This document shows, one piece after another, positions 40,593 to 51,094 of a stretch of 64,000 nt of DNA. The position numbers were made by a program, and so were the translations under genes. The DNA is from an uncultured bacterium. GTDB lineage: Bacteria > Planctomycetota > GCA-002687715. The notes under the pieces are model-generated. The model saw only the letters and a program-made list of their open reading frames with translations. It was not told the DNA's origin and ran no database searches. The DNA lies in NCBI GenBank assembly GCA_902826835.1, contig CADEGH010000001.1, positions 1-64,000 of the forward strand, written 5' to 3'. Within the stretch, counting starts at the first letter, position 1, and each line of letters starts with the position of its first letter.

Positions 40593-41743
40593 GTTTGGCC
40601 CAGCGTGGCCCGAATGTAGCGAAGCGAGGCCCCGTAACTGTCCGACCGGTCCTGACCGCTCGCGATCGGCGAGCGTTCATCGCGCTGCCCCACCGCCTGT
40701 ACGAGGGCGATCCGAACTGGGTTCCGCCACTCAGCCGCGACATACAGGGGTTCTTGGATTCGAAGCGACATCCCATCGCCGCCGACGCCGACCTGGCCTT
40801 TTTCTTGGCCGAGCGGGATCAGCGAATCGTCGGCCGCATCGGGGTCTGTCACAACCGCGCCCACCTTCGGCACCACCAGGACGGGGCGGGGTTCTTTGGG
40901 TTCTTCGAGGTCGAGGACGATCCCCAAGTGTCGGCGGCCCTGCTCGATCGGGCGCGACAATGGCTCCGGGAACGAGGCCTGACCGTCCTGCGGGGCCCTT
41001 GCTCACCCTCGACCAACTACGAGTGCGGCCTGTTGTTAGAAGGCGATCCCGGGCCTCCGGTGCTCATGATGGCCTACAACCCGGCCTACTACGCCCGCCA
41101 CCTCGAAGACTTCGGCCTATCCAAAGCCCAGGACCTCTTGGCCTATGTCCTGGAACGCGAACATACTGACGTGGCCCGCTGGGACCGCCTGGCCGAGCGG
41201 GTAGCCACCCGAACTGGCGCGACGATCCGAAGGCTCGACTTCTCTCGTTTCGCCGAAGAGGTTCGCCTGATCAATCGCTTGTATCAGGACGCTTGGGGCG
41301 ACAACTGGGGCTTCGTGCCCATGAACCAGGCCGAAATGGATCGGATGGCTAAGGAGCTTCGGCCACTCGTGTTGGGTTGGGCGACGACCTTCATCACTCT
41401 GGACGGCGAGGACGTGGGCTTCCGTCTCTCACTGCCCGACTACAACCGGGTCTTGATCCGGCTCCGCGGCCGACTCTTCCCGTTCGGATTCCTGCGCGTG
41501 CTGTGGGCAAAATCGCGGATCCCCTTTCATCGGTGCCTGCTGATGGGCATCGCCAAGAAACACCGCCACCTGGGACTCGATGCCCTTCTCTACCGCGACA
41601 TCACCGAACAGAGTTTTCGACACGGTGTACCGGCCAGTGAAGCTTCCTGGTTGCTCGAATCGAACCAGGCCATGGTGAACACGGCTCAGCGGGCGGGCGG
41701 ACGTTTGTCCCGTCGTTACCGCATCTACGAAATGCCAATCTGA
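40589..41743 (+). CDS. GNAT-like acyltransferase, candidate bacterial ceramide synthase
   Basis: 384 residues; the start overlaps the previous stop by 4 bases. Residues 15-130 have a GNAT-type segment (VRPVLTARDRRAFIALPHRL, GDPNWVPPLSRDI, ADLAFFLAERDQRIVGRIGV). A later block (MAYNPAYYARHLEDFGLSKA, YQDAWGDNWGFVPMN) is typical of a ~380-residue family often seen next to serine palmitoyltransferase. In Caulobacter a GNAT-annotated protein in such a cluster acylates the long-chain base to give oxo-ceramide. Transfer of that role here is inference from gene order and size. The stop is directly abutted by the stop of the convergent PAP2 gene. Confidence 0.7.
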   Translation: MSLAQRGPNVAKRGPVTVRPVLTARDRRAFIALPHRLYEGDPNWVPPLSRDIQGFLDSKRHPIAADADLAFFLAERDQRIVGRIGVCHNRAHLRHHQDGAGFFGFFEVEDDPQVSAALLDRARQWLRERGLTVLRGPCSPSTNYECGLLLEGDPGPPVLMMAYNPAYYARHLEDFGLSKAQDLLAYVLEREHTDVARWDRLAERVATRTGATIRRLDFSRFAEEVRLINRLYQDAWGDNWGFVPMNQAEMDRMAKELRPLVLGWATTFITLDGEDVGFRLSLPDYNRVLIRLRGRLFPFGFLRVLWAKSRIPFHRCLLMGIAKKHRHLGLDALLYRDITEQSFRHGVPASEASWLLESNQAMVNTAQRAGGRLSRRYRIYEMPI

Positions 41744-42664
41744 TCAGGTAATCGACCAGCGGTGCTCACGCCGACGGTGCCACGCGTCCAGCACGGTGGG
41801 ACAGAAGACCCCGAGCCCGATTCCGGCGATCACGTCCCACACGTAGTGGTAGCGCAGATACATCGTGCTCGAGACCACCCCGAGGGCGAGGATCGCGAAG
41901 ATGAAGCCCGCGGGCCGCGACAACCGGCGAGCGTAAATCCAGGTGGCGACGGCCACCGCTACGTGCCCGCTCGGAAAACAGTCCCGTTTTGTGAGTTCGA
42001 CCTGGAACATCCAAAGGCGCAATTCTTCGGCAAGCCCGTACCCGGGGAGGTTGGTCTCGAAGTGATAGAGCGGCAAGGGATCGACGCCGCACGGCAGGAG
42101 CGGTCCGAAGTTGTTGTGGATGTTGGGACCGCTCGTCGGCCACAGGTAGTAGCCGACGTAGGACAAAAAGAAGACCGACAAGAGCCCAAACAGCGAGCGG
42201 GCAATGAAGGGGACGCTCCCCCGCTTCAACATCAGGATGATCACGGCCGGGGCCATTCCCACGTAGGCGGTGTAGGCGAGTTGCATCAACTCGGTGAGCC
42301 ACGGAGTGGCGATCGACTCGAGAGCTTCGAGCGGATTGTGGCCGGCGAACAACCATCGGTCCGCTTCCCAGAGGGCAGACGCGTAGTCGCGGTCACTGAG
42401 GGCGCCGATCAGCAGTCCGACTTGGGTAAAAACCAAAGGGACCGCCACCATTCCGTGCAGAAGGCGAAGCCCGGCACCGACCCGCGGGCTGCGCCTGGCT
42501 GACCAGGCGTTGAATCCCGCGAGGACTCCGATCACTCCGAGATCGAACGCCAACCACGGAAGCCAACCCGGAAACGACGGCCTCGCCACAATCGTGAGGA
42601 GGGCTTGCAAGCCGAAGAAGGCGAGATGAAGCCGGTCGATGGGCCACGGGAAGAGTCGGTGCAC
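41744..42664 (-). CDS. PAP2-superfamily membrane protein (AUR1/inositol-phosphoceramide-synthase-like)
   Basis: 306 residues from GTG 42664; a TTG at 42700 is possible but lies within the terminator hairpin. There are six or more hydrophobic helices. Acid-phosphatase-type motifs are LWPTSGPNIHNNFGP, KRDCFPSGHVAVAVATW (active-site His) and YLRYHYVWDVIAGIGLG (His-x3-Asp). This is the PAP2_3 pattern of AUR1-like enzymes, which move phosphorylated head groups onto ceramide or remove lipid phosphate. The position next to the SPT-like and GNAT-like genes supports a lipid head-group role, though simple undecaprenyl- or phosphatidate-phosphatase activity is the alternative. Confidence 0.75.
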   Translation of the reverse strand: MHRLFPWPIDRLHLAFFGLQALLTIVARPSFPGWLPWLAFDLGVIGVLAGFNAWSARRSPRVGAGLRLLHGMVAVPLVFTQVGLLIGALSDRDYASALWEADRWLFAGHNPLEALESIATPWLTELMQLAYTAYVGMAPAVIILMLKRGSVPFIARSLFGLLSVFFLSYVGYYLWPTSGPNIHNNFGPLLPCGVDPLPLYHFETNLPGYGLAEELRLWMFQVELTKRDCFPSGHVAVAVATWIYARRLSRPAGFIFAILALGVVSSTMYLRYHYVWDVIAGIGLGVFCPTVLDAWHRRREHRWSIT

Positions 42665-42686
42665 GGGAACGAAAGTATGCCGACCC

Positions 42687-42713
42687 GGGCCGCTCCACAA
42701 ACCAGAGCGGCCC
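42687..42713 (-). terminator. Strong hairpin after spoVR
   Basis: On the minus strand a perfect 9-bp stem GGGCCGCTC/GAGCGGCCC encloses a 9-base loop, starting 10 bases after the spoVR stop. The following bases include TACTTTCGTT, only weakly T-rich. It probably ends or attenuates the rluD-prkA-DUF444-spoVR transcript and separates it from the PAP2 gene. Confidence 0.55.
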
Positions 42714-42722
42714 CGTGGACCC

Positions 42723-44219
42723 TCAGTCGCGGCGGCCTTCGCCGATCTCCCGCTCCTCCCCCTTCACACCGTCGTGGGTCATGAGGACGGGTTGATCTTC
42801 GCGTTTCGTGAGCAGGTGAGCGGGACGTTTCCAGAACTTGGCGATGGTCCCGAGGGTCGAAAGCGCCCAGTCCGCGCGCAGCGGCTGGCCGTCGAAGCGA
42901 TGCTCGAGGTACAGCTCTCCCCGGTTGTTCCAGTTGGCATCCGACACTTCGATCACCGGAGTGCCACCGTTCGAGAGGCTGTTCAGAAGCTGTTCCTTCA
43001 CTGCCTTGAAGTCCCGGGTGACGAGTTCCCTTTGTTTGGACCGGGGGTTGTAGCGGTAGACGAAGAGTCGGTTGCGGTGACAGAACTCCTCGGTCAAGTA
43101 GGTATCAACGAACGACACGTCGTTGTGGACCTTCCTGGCCAAGAAGATCTGGGACTGCCCTTCCATCGCCTTCGTGTCCCAAGCGTCGACCCGAGCCCGA
43201 TCGTCGCAGCGGGTGTAGTCCAGGCCGTGTCGCCCGGTGTTCCAGCGTTCTTCGATATCGAGGAAGAGCTCGAGGCCGAGCTTGTAGGGGTTGAGCGACT
43301 CCCCCTCGGCCAGGGTGCCGGAAACCACATCTGCATAGTCGACGATTTCCTCGTCGACCAGGACGTTTTCGATCATGATCTTGCGGTGCCAATAACTCGC
43401 CCAGCCCTCGTTCATGATTTTGGTCATGCGTTGAGGGGCGAAGTAGAGGGCTTCGGCGTGGATGATCTCCAGGATCTCCCGCTCAGCTCGGTCGAGCGGT
43501 GCCGTCTCCAGGAGAAACGCGAGGATGTCGCGGCGCCGGCCGCGGGGTAGCTTTCGCTCCGATTCCTCCCGCTCCCGCCGCCGGCGACGCCGCTCCGCCA
43601 AGTACTCCGGAGGATTGATGAAATCGTCCATGTAGTCCTTGGCTCGCAGCCGGTAATCGGGTTCCTCCTCCTCGGCGATTTCGGTGGAAATCCTCGGATC
43701 GGGCCAAGTCTCGCGTTGCCCCAACGCATGGAGGTCGAGCAGGTTTTCGAGGCTCTGGGCGCGATCCACGAGATCTTCGACCGTCTCTTGGCCGACCCGA
43801 TCGATGAGCCTCCGCACGCGGGTGGCGTGATTGGCCATTCCATCGATCATGCGGCGGTCGGTACCCGCGAACCACGCGTTGTTCTTGAAGAAATCGCAGT
43901 GACCGTAGACGTGGGCGATCACGAGCTTGTTGTCGACCAAGCTGTTGGAGGACAACAGGTAAGCGAAACACGGATCGTTGTTGATGACGAGCTCGTAAAT
44001 CTTGTGCAGGCCGTAGCGGTAGCCCTTGGAAAGCCGCTCGTACTCCATCCCGTGGCGCCAGTGCGGAAAGCGAGTCGGGAATCCGCCGTATGCGGCGACC
44101 TCGTTGATGCCGTCGGCGTCCAACATCTCGAAGATCGTCTCGAAAAAATCGAGACCATGGGCCTTCGCGAGGTCGCGGATGCGGATTTGCACCCGCTGCA
44201 GATCGGCGGGGAGATTCAT
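42723..44219 (-). CDS. SpoVR-family protein
   Basis: 498 residues; the ATG overlaps the DUF444 stop by 4 bases. The sequence follows the SpoVR/YcgB family closely: DFFETIFEMLDADGINEVAA, GFPTRFPHWRHGMEYERLSK, YGLHKIYELVINNDPCFAYL, AHVYGHCDFFKNNAWF, and later MTKIMNEGWASYWHRKIM. Many family members occur in non-sporulating bacteria together with a PrkA kinase and a DUF444 protein; the trio has been linked to stress and stationary-phase nitrogen adaptation in enterobacteria. The exact biochemical role is not settled. A charged REEEEEE-type linker lies near residues 185-225. Confidence 0.93.
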   Translation of the reverse strand: MNLPADLQRVQIRIRDLAKAHGLDFFETIFEMLDADGINEVAAYGGFPTRFPHWRHGMEYERLSKGYRYGLHKIYELVINNDPCFAYLLSSNSLVDNKLVIAHVYGHCDFFKNNAWFAGTDRRMIDGMANHATRVRRLIDRVGQETVEDLVDRAQSLENLLDLHALGQRETWPDPRISTEIAEEEEPDYRLRAKDYMDDFINPPEYLAERRRRRREREESERKLPRGRRRDILAFLLETAPLDRAEREILEIIHAEALYFAPQRMTKIMNEGWASYWHRKIMIENVLVDEEIVDYADVVSGTLAEGESLNPYKLGLELFLDIEERWNTGRHGLDYTRCDDRARVDAWDTKAMEGQSQIFLARKVHNDVSFVDTYLTEEFCHRNRLFVYRYNPRSKQRELVTRDFKAVKEQLLNSLSNGGTPVIEVSDANWNNRGELYLEHRFDGQPLRADWALSTLGTIAKFWKRPAHLLTKREDQPVLMTHDGVKGEEREIGEGRRD

Positions 44220-45313
44220 CGTCCTTTCCCCAGAAAATCGCGGATGGAAGGCAGAATCGCGTCCCGATCGGCGATCGCCGAAGTCACCAAACGGTCCTCG
44301 GCGGGGAACGCCAGATCCAAATCGCGTTTGAATTGACCGCTGCCGTAAGCCGACTTGACTTGCCCGTAGCAAAACAGGTTGCAACGGGGGAGAATTTCTT
44401 GGCGCAAAAGATCGACGCAGAGGTTCGTGTCTTTGCCGCTCCAATTGTCCCCGTCGCTGAAGTGGAACGGGTAGATGTTCCATTCTTCGCCGCGGAATCT
44501 CTCCCTCATGATGCCGAGCGCGAGTTCGTAAGCCGAGGAGATCTTGGTGCCGCCGCTCTCCCTCAAGTGGAAAAAGTCGTGCTGACTCACCTCCTTGGCG
44601 ACTGCGTCGTGCACGATGTACACCGTCACGATGTCTTTGTATTGATGGCGGAGCCAGGTATCGATCCAAAAAGCCTGAATCCGGACGATCTCCTTTTGCT
44701 CGGATCCCATCGATCCGGAGACGTCCATCATGTGGATGATCGCGGCCCGAAATTCGGGCTGTCGTTTGGTTTCGTAACTCCGGTACCGCCGGTCGTCCTT
44801 CACCGGGATGATGACCGGACGCTCCGGGTTCCAGAGGCCCATCGCGATCTGCCGTTTGAGCGCTTCTTTGAACGTCCGTTTGAAGTGCCGCAGACTTTCG
44901 GGGCCGACCCGACGAATTCCCGTGTACTTGTCGTGATCGGCCACGACCGACGCATGCCCGCGGGGCTTGATGTCCGGGAGAGCCAATTCTTCGCCCAGGA
45001 TTTTGGCCAAGTCCTCGAGTTTGACTTCGACCTCGATCAGGTGCTGGCCCTCGCCTTCCCCAGCCTCCCCCTCCCCTGGATCTTGCCCCTGACCGTCCGC
45101 CGGGTTTCCGTCTCCCCGGCCGACCCCGGATCCCTGTCCGCTGTCGAAAGTGAAGCGGGGAAGTTCGATTTCCGGGATCGGAATGGAAACGGCATCCTTG
45201 CCCTGGCGACCAAGGAGTTCCCCGTCGCGAACGTAGCGCCGCAAGTCGCGGCGGATTCGCCCGCGCACGATCTGGCGAAACCGCTGCTGGTCCTTGTGGA
45301 TGCGGTTGACCAT
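44216..45313 (-). CDS. DUF444 (YeaH-family) protein with vWA-like domain
   Basis: 365 residues from ATG 45313, one base after the PrkA stop. It begins MVNRIHKDQQRFRQIVRGR, a DUF444 hallmark, then a Gly/Glu/Asp linker (GQGSGVGRGDG, GEGEAGEGEG), and a von Willebrand A-like metal site AAIIHMMDVSGSMGSEQKEI (DxSxS). HDFFHLRESGGTKISSAYEL and FHFSDGDNWSGKDT are conserved. It is a known partner of PrkA and SpoVR, here in the same order as in other genomes. Confidence 0.95.
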   Translation of the reverse strand: MVNRIHKDQQRFRQIVRGRIRRDLRRYVRDGELLGRQGKDAVSIPIPEIELPRFTFDSGQGSGVGRGDGNPADGQGQDPGEGEAGEGEGQHLIEVEVKLEDLAKILGEELALPDIKPRGHASVVADHDKYTGIRRVGPESLRHFKRTFKEALKRQIAMGLWNPERPVIIPVKDDRRYRSYETKRQPEFRAAIIHMMDVSGSMGSEQKEIVRIQAFWIDTWLRHQYKDIVTVYIVHDAVAKEVSQHDFFHLRESGGTKISSAYELALGIMRERFRGEEWNIYPFHFSDGDNWSGKDTNLCVDLLRQEILPRCNLFCYGQVKSAYGSGQFKRDLDLAFPAEDRLVTSAIADRDAILPSIRDFLGKGR

Positions 45314-45314
45314 G

Positions 45315-47347
<2,033 letters not shown>

Positions 47348-47351
<4 letters not shown>

Positions 47352-48367
47352 GATGATCTCCGGGTCGGCGAACTGCGAGCACGATGGCGACGCAGGGCGT
47401 CCAGGACGGTTTCCAAATCGGTCGGAAGCGGAGCAGAGAAACTCATCCGCTTGCCCTCGAGCGGGTGATCGAAAGTGAGGGTGTGCGCATGCAAAGCATG
47501 ACGGGCGAGAAGCAGCTTGGACTCCCCCGGCCAATCCGCGGCGAGTTCGTGCTCGTGAAGCTCGCGACGGCGGCCATAGGTGGGATCGCAGAGGATCGGC
47601 GATCCGATGTGCGCGAGGTGGACACGGATCTGATGGGTGCGCCCGGTCTTCGGCCGGCAGCGGACGCTGGTGAATCCCCGAAAGCGTTCGAGCACCGTGT
47701 AGTCGGTCATGGCCGGCTTGCCGTCTCTTTCGTCGACGACGACCTTAGCGAGATCAACCCGATGCCGCCCGAGCGGAGCTTGAATGCGGTCTCCGTCCAG
47801 CGCGACCTCGCCCTCGACGACAGCGACGTACTCCTTCTCGGTGGTACGTTCCTGAAACTGGGCCGCGAGGGCGTAATGGGCGCGATTCGTCTTCGCCACC
47901 ACCATCACGCCACTCGTATCTCGATCGAGACGATGCACGATGCCCGGTCGATCACTCCCTCCGACATCGGAGAGCTGGCCGATGTAGTAGGCCAACGCAT
48001 TGGCGAGGGTCCCGTCTGCTCTCCCGTTGCCGGGATGGACCACCAAACCGGGTGGCTTGTCGATCACGAGCAGCGAGGCGTCCTCGTGCAGAATGTTCAG
48101 GGGAATTGGTTGCGGTGCGAGCGGGTGCGCCGGGGCTCGCTCCTTCAGGACGCAGGTCACGAGTTGACCCGCCAGGAGACGGTGGCTTGGCTTTTGAACC
48201 TGCGCGTCGACCCAGACCACTCCCGCGACGACCAAGTCCTTCACCCAGCTCCGGGAGTGCCCCTGGAGCTTGGTGTGCAGCCACACGTCCAGCCGTTGGC
48301 CCGCCTCGGAAGGCGGTACGGTGAATCGCAAAGGCGCGTCTTCATCTCGGGCCAGTTCCATTTCCAC
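47348..48367 (-). CDS. rluD: RluD-family 23S rRNA pseudouridine synthase
   Basis: 339 residues from GTG 48367 (ATG 48361 is an in-frame alternative). The N-terminal S4 RNA-binding domain ([20 protein letters not shown]) is followed by the pseudouridine synthase core with [20 protein letters not shown], the catalytic Asp in [20 protein letters not shown] and [20 protein letters not shown]. Modification of large-subunit rRNA (helix 69 uridines in E. coli) is expected. The gene overlaps prkA by 4 bases, so an rRNA enzyme and the stress kinase are made from one mRNA. Confidence 0.93.
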
Positions 48368-48443
48368 GTCGGACCCTCAGGAGGTGGAGCACGACCGGGC
48401 ATCGGCCTTGGTCCACCCCCTACTGCGGAGGCACCCACTCCGA

Positions 48444-48459
48444 GTTTTTCGGCAAAAAC
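48444..48459. repeat. Inverted repeat GTTTTT-CGGC-AAAAAC
   Basis: This is a perfect 6-bp stem with a 4-base loop in an otherwise GC-rich gap, about 80 bases upstream of rluD and about 40 before the promoter of the FGE-like gene. It may be a regulator-binding site; the symmetry is clear, the function is not. Confidence 0.4.
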
Positions 48460-48500
48460 CGGGAGATCCGTACAGTTTTGTCCCCGGCCGCGGATGCACT

Positions 48501-48528
48501 TTGACCCCGCGCGCCCTCAGACTACAAT
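48501..48528 (+). promoter_or_regulatory. Sigma-70-type promoter of the FGE-like gene
   Basis: TTGACC (48501-48506) and TACAAT (48523-48528) are 16 bases apart, the best promoter match seen in the window. A start near 48535 would give a leader of about 208 bases. Confidence 0.6.
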
Positions 48529-48534
48529 GAGGGC

Positions 48535-48742
48535 CCCTTGCTCGCTCCGCCTCGGAAGGTCGGGTCGGAGCGCCCGGGAGCTCGGTAGACCCTTCGCAGG
48601 GTCCTCCGCCCCCCTGGGACCGACTGCTCCGCGTTCCGAGACCCGGCGCGAGCCCACCGGCCGAACCGACTCTATACCTTTGCATCTTGGACGCGTACTT
48701 CGCCCCGCTTGGGGCCACACGATCTTCACTGAGGGCGGAACT
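48535..48742 (+). other. Long 5' leader of the FGE-like gene
   Basis: This is part of the 375-base gene-free stretch 48368-48742. No ORF of coding character is seen. It holds a perfect hairpin GACCCT-TCGC-AGGGTC at 48588-48603 and other GC-rich pairing. Just before the ATG lies AGGGCGG as ribosome-binding site. A structured leader that tunes expression is possible; no known riboswitch was recognised. Confidence 0.4.
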
Positions 48743-50896
48743 ATGAGCTACGTGGCCAACCCAACTCGCACTGCGCTCCTGCTGGTATCACTCTTGGTCT
48801 TCCTGGTCGAAGGACCGACGGCTGCCCAGGAGATCTCCAAGGCCGCGCCGGCGGCAGGCGGGGCCAAGGCCTCCGCCAGTCCCAAGGACGAAAAGGGCAA
48901 GCTCACGAAGGAGCTTGAGGCCCTCCAAGAGAAGATCACCGCCGAGGAGAAGAAACTCTCGGCGCTGAAGGAATCGGCGGCGGCCGAGTTCGCACTGCTC
49001 AAGTCTGAACCGGGGCTCGCGAAGCTGGCGGAACAGCTCGGCAACGCCCTGGCGGCATCCAAGGACGCTCTGGTCGGCGAGACCAAGCGCGCGGCCACTC
49101 AGGCTCTGAAGAAGTCGGTGCAGGAGGCGATTCGCAGTGCGGTCGGTCCAACTCTCATCCCCCTCCTGGACGACCCCTTGACCTCCACCCTTGTGGACTC
49201 GGCCGGCGAGTCCTCGGTCAACCCGAAGGCCCTCGCCAAGACCACCATCGAAGAACTCTTCGGGAGCGACGCCTTCGAGGCGGTGTTCGAGAGCACGATC
49301 AAGCGCGAACTGAGCAAGGTTCTCGCGGACAGCTTGGCCCGTCGACAGGTCATCTCCGACCGCCTCGCCGAGATCGACCGCGAGGAGAAGGCTCGCAAGG
49401 CCGGGGTACCGCCCAAAATGATCGAGGTTCCTGGCGGTGCCTTCCGCATGGGCATAGACGAAACCGAGATCAAAACTCTGGGCGAGCAGTTGGGCTACCG
49501 CAAACAAATGGAAGCCCTCATGCTGAGCTTCCTCTCCTACCCCGCCCACCCGCAAAAGACTGAGAGTTTCTACATTGACGAGAACGAGGTGACTTCGCGC
49601 TGGTATGTCGAGTACCTGGCCGATAATCCGAAGGGCGAGGTCCCCCGCTTTTGGCCCAAGGGGGTCTGCCCGGAAGAGTGGCTCGATCGCCCCGTGACCG
49701 ACCTGAGCTGGCATCAGGCCATCGCGTTTAGCCGATGGATGAACCGCCGTCTCCCCACCGAAGTGGAGTGGGAGTCTGCCGCTCGGGCGAATCCGGGTTC
49801 CCAAAAACTGGTCTACTACTGGCCTTGGGGAGATCGTTGGGAGACCAAGTCCCTGCTCTGCAACTATGACGGGGCGGTGAACCACAAGTCGCGCATGGTG
49901 GTGCCGGAGGGATTCCCCGGACTCACCCCGGTCGGATCGTTCCCGGAGGGCCGCAACGCACTCGGAATCAACGATCTATCCGGCAATGCGAACGAGATGA
50001 CCGCGAGCTACTTCAAGCCCTACCCGGGCTTTAAGCCGGTCACCATCAACAGGCGCACCATCAGCGAAGGCGACTTCGACCTCGAGAGCATCACGCTCAA
50101 GGGTGGTGACTTCGGAAAGAAGGACACCCTGGTCACGACCTTCTACCGGTTCGGCGTGCTCCCGACGATGCGCTCCACTTACATCGGCTTCCGCACCGCG
50201 GCCTCCAAGGTGCGCGGCCGGGATCTGTTCGCGTACCTCGAAGAAGACGGGGACATCAAGTCATGGCAGGTGGACTATGCCCCACTCCCGAGCGACCAAC
50301 TGCTCGGCCGCCAGGGCGCGCTCATCGAGGTCAAGAATCAGAACGGCTACTCCGCGGTCACCCGCGGCGGCTGGAACGCCGAGAAGAATCTCCCGGCGCG
50401 GGCCGAGCATGTCGCCATCGCCATTCGGGCCGCGGACGATTTCCGTGACCTCAACGCCCTGAAAGCCTTCGCCAAGAGCAACGCCGACAATTCGGTGATG
50501 CTCGGCTATCTCAAGCTCGAAGTGCCCAGTGCCGAACCGGCGCTGCCGGCGGGCAACTACTTCCTCAAGTGGGTGAACTCGCATCCGAAGCCCGAACCCA
50601 AGGAAGAGGGCGAAGCAGCACCGGCCAAGCCCAAGCCGGCGGCAAAGAAACCGGAGATGCTGCCGGACGCGCTCGTCCTGGAACAGCGCGGGGTGGAAAA
50701 TCCGATCAGCGTCCGCATCGAGACTTTCCCGCCCCCGGTCGTGGCCGCCGCATCGCCGACGAAGATCGTTGCGAACCCGAGCGACGACACCCTCGAGTTG
50801 ACCTACTCCTTCCCGATCAAATACCAGGACAAGAAGTCCTTCCTCGTCGGGCTCAAGTTGAAGCTCGATCCCGGCGTCGCCGCCACCCTCAAGTGA
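48743..50896 (+). CDS. Exported FGE/SUMF1-like protein with coiled-coil N-terminus, no catalytic Cys
   Basis: 717 residues. A signal peptide ends at GPTAAQE (about residue 29). Residues 45-75 form a Lys/Glu coiled coil (KGKLTKELEALQEKITAEEK). From about 225 to 490 there is a formylglycine-generating-enzyme-like domain: MIEVPGGAFRMGIDE, FYIDENEVTSRWYVEYLADN, HQAIAFSRWMNRRLPTEVEW, WGDRWETKSLLCNYDG, NDLSGNANEMTASYF and MRSTYIGFRTAASK. The region that holds the two active Cys in true FGE reads KGGDFGKKDTLVTTFYRFGV without Cys, so sulfatase activation is unlikely; such domains often bind ligands. A C-terminal beta domain with a Pro/Lys/Ala linker follows (about 610-717). It has its own promoter. 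Confidence 0.85.
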   Translation: MSYVANPTRTALLLVSLLVFLVEGPTAAQEISKAAPAAGGAKASASPKDEKGKLTKELEALQEKITAEEKKLSALKESAAAEFALLKSEPGLAKLAEQLGNALAASKDALVGETKRAATQALKKSVQEAIRSAVGPTLIPLLDDPLTSTLVDSAGESSVNPKALAKTTIEELFGSDAFEAVFESTIKRELSKVLADSLARRQVISDRLAEIDREEKARKAGVPPKMIEVPGGAFRMGIDETEIKTLGEQLGYRKQMEALMLSFLSYPAHPQKTESFYIDENEVTSRWYVEYLADNPKGEVPRFWPKGVCPEEWLDRPVTDLSWHQAIAFSRWMNRRLPTEVEWESAARANPGSQKLVYYWPWGDRWETKSLLCNYDGAVNHKSRMVVPEGFPGLTPVGSFPEGRNALGINDLSGNANEMTASYFKPYPGFKPVTINRRTISEGDFDLESITLKGGDFGKKDTLVTTFYRFGVLPTMRSTYIGFRTAASKVRGRDLFAYLEEDGDIKSWQVDYAPLPSDQLLGRQGALIEVKNQNGYSAVTRGGWNAEKNLPARAEHVAIAIRAADDFRDLNALKAFAKSNADNSVMLGYLKLEVPSAEPALPAGNYFLKWVNSHPKPEPKEEGEAAPAKPKPAAKKPEMLPDALVLEQRGVENPISVRIETFPPPVVAAASPTKIVANPSDDTLELTYSFPIKYQDKKSFLVGLKLKLDPGVAATLK

Positions 50897-51002
50897 GCGC
50901 AGCGCGGGCCCTGGGCGCGCGCGTTGAGTAAGCCACCTCACCCTGGACGCCCGGTGAATCTGGGCGCCGAGTCGCAAAACCGGCGATAGGTCGGTCGCCA
51001 AT

Positions 51003-51094
51003 CGGGAGGTCAGGGCCCGGCAGGTCGCGACCGTGGCCTGCGGCCTACCGAAGCCGGCCTCCCGTAATCAGGACTCGGCTCAGGCCGAGCCGAG
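51003..51094. terminator. Pair of inverted repeats between convergent genes
   Basis: An outer imperfect stem CGGGAGGTC (51003-51011) pairs with GGCCTCCCG (51056-51064) around further GC pairing. A perfect 7-bp stem CTCGGCT (51074-51080) and AGCCGAG (51088-51094) encloses the valS stop codon. Either could stop transcription from both sides, but no T-tract follows, so rho-independent activity is uncertain. Confidence 0.35.

Noticed and set aside
42665..42700. TTG start for the PAP2 gene at 42700
   Set aside because: It would lie inside the spoVR hairpin and adds twelve residues without conserved character; GTG 42664 is preferred.
47384..48742. Plus-strand open frame in front of the FGE-like gene
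   Set aside because: It is antisense to rluD and the gene-free leader; the signal peptide, Shine-Dalgarno and promoter place the true start at 48743.
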